Assembly (NCBI GenBank): GCA_963693635.1
Contig: CAVOBC010000259.1
Location: forward strand, 1 to 6,983
DNA: 6,983 bases
Direction of reading: 5' to 3'
Origin: CAVOBC01 sp963693635
GTDB lineage: Bacteria > Pseudomonadota > Gammaproteobacteria > Pseudomonadales > Azotimanducaceae
The notes beneath the pieces are model-generated. The model was not told the origin of the DNA, did not search any database, and was given only the letters and a program-made list of their open reading frames with translations. Numbering within the stretch: the first letter of the stretch is position 1; the number at the start of each line of letters is the position of its first letter. Positions 6,894 through 6,983 of this stretch are shown piece after piece. The position numbers were made by a program, and so were the translations under genes.

Positions 6894-6898
6894 TCCAC

Positions 6899-6983
6899 AT
6901 GGATGCGCCGAGCGCGAAATGGACGCCGGATCTCTGCATCGAGCACACCGCACCCTGGCCGTTAAACATCAGCCCGGTATCAC
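6899..6983 (+). CDS. Possible 5' end of an unidentified gene, running off the window
   Basis: Seen: ATG at 6899 with GAGG five nt upstream opens a frame of 28 codons to the window end with no stop (MDAPSAKWTPDLCIEHTAPWP, then LNISPVS). Third codon positions are mostly G or C, as in the real genes here. The peptide starts without a signal sequence. It is too short to identify; its nearness to a polysaccharide-gene remnant is no proof of function. The same bases carry competing short minus-strand frames, so the call is tentative. The stretch 6787-6898 before it holds no gene I can support. Confidence 0.35.
   Translation, partial: MDAPSAKWTPDLCIEHTAPWPLNISPVS

Noticed and set aside
6852..6961. 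Minus-strand 36-codon frame ending HVDLTHPEIIVEAKKL, resembling a THUMP-like strand
   Set aside because: A stop codon lies just upstream at 6962-6964, there is no good start with a ribosome binding site, and the resemblance covers only about ten residues.

Overview
The window is GC-rich and gene-dense. It looks like chromosomal DNA of a Gram-negative bacterium, probably a proteobacterium. The Gram-negative inference rests on a fragment of an O-antigen ligase/polymerase-type (Wzy) membrane protein near the right end; the species cannot be told from what is here. No rRNA, tRNA, CRISPR array, insertion sequence or attachment site was seen.

Layout, left to right. (1) Positions 1-1648, plus strand: the 3' part of a short-chain dehydrogenase/reductase (SDR) gene, then, 16 nt later, a complete class IV (branched-chain/D-amino-acid type) PLP aminotransferase. 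The two look co-transcribed. (2) Positions 1680-4066, minus strand: a 710-residue NDP-forming acyl-CoA synthetase with the ATP-grasp half first and the CoA-ligase half second, followed 27 nt downstream by the remnant of a glyoxalase/VOC-fold gene. That remnant keeps its N-terminal half and its last dozen codons, out of frame with each other, and lacks the middle. (3) Positions 4067-4262: a 196-nt control region between divergent genes, with a perfect 10+10 bp inverted repeat just before the rightward gene. (4) Positions 4263-6099, plus strand: a 102-residue protein of unknown function, then a 500-residue AMP-forming acyl-CoA synthetase (class I adenylate-forming family). (5) Positions 6121-6783, minus strand: the C-terminal part of a Wzy/O-antigen-ligase-like membrane protein with no usable start, convergent with the acyl-CoA synthetase. 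(6) From 6899, plus strand: a possible new gene with a good ribosome binding site that runs off the window.

The core reads as carboxylic-acid or lipid catabolism. Two mechanistically different CoA ligases (ADP-forming and AMP-forming) are transcribed away from one control region, beside an SDR and an aminotransferase that could oxidise or transaminate pathway intermediates. The substrate cannot be read from sequence. No clearly new multi-gene system was found. The items most worth a second look are the unknown small protein in front of the AMP-forming synthetase, the palindrome controlling it, the permuted domain order of the NDP-forming synthetase, and the two decayed genes (VOC and Wzy) that mark past deletions.
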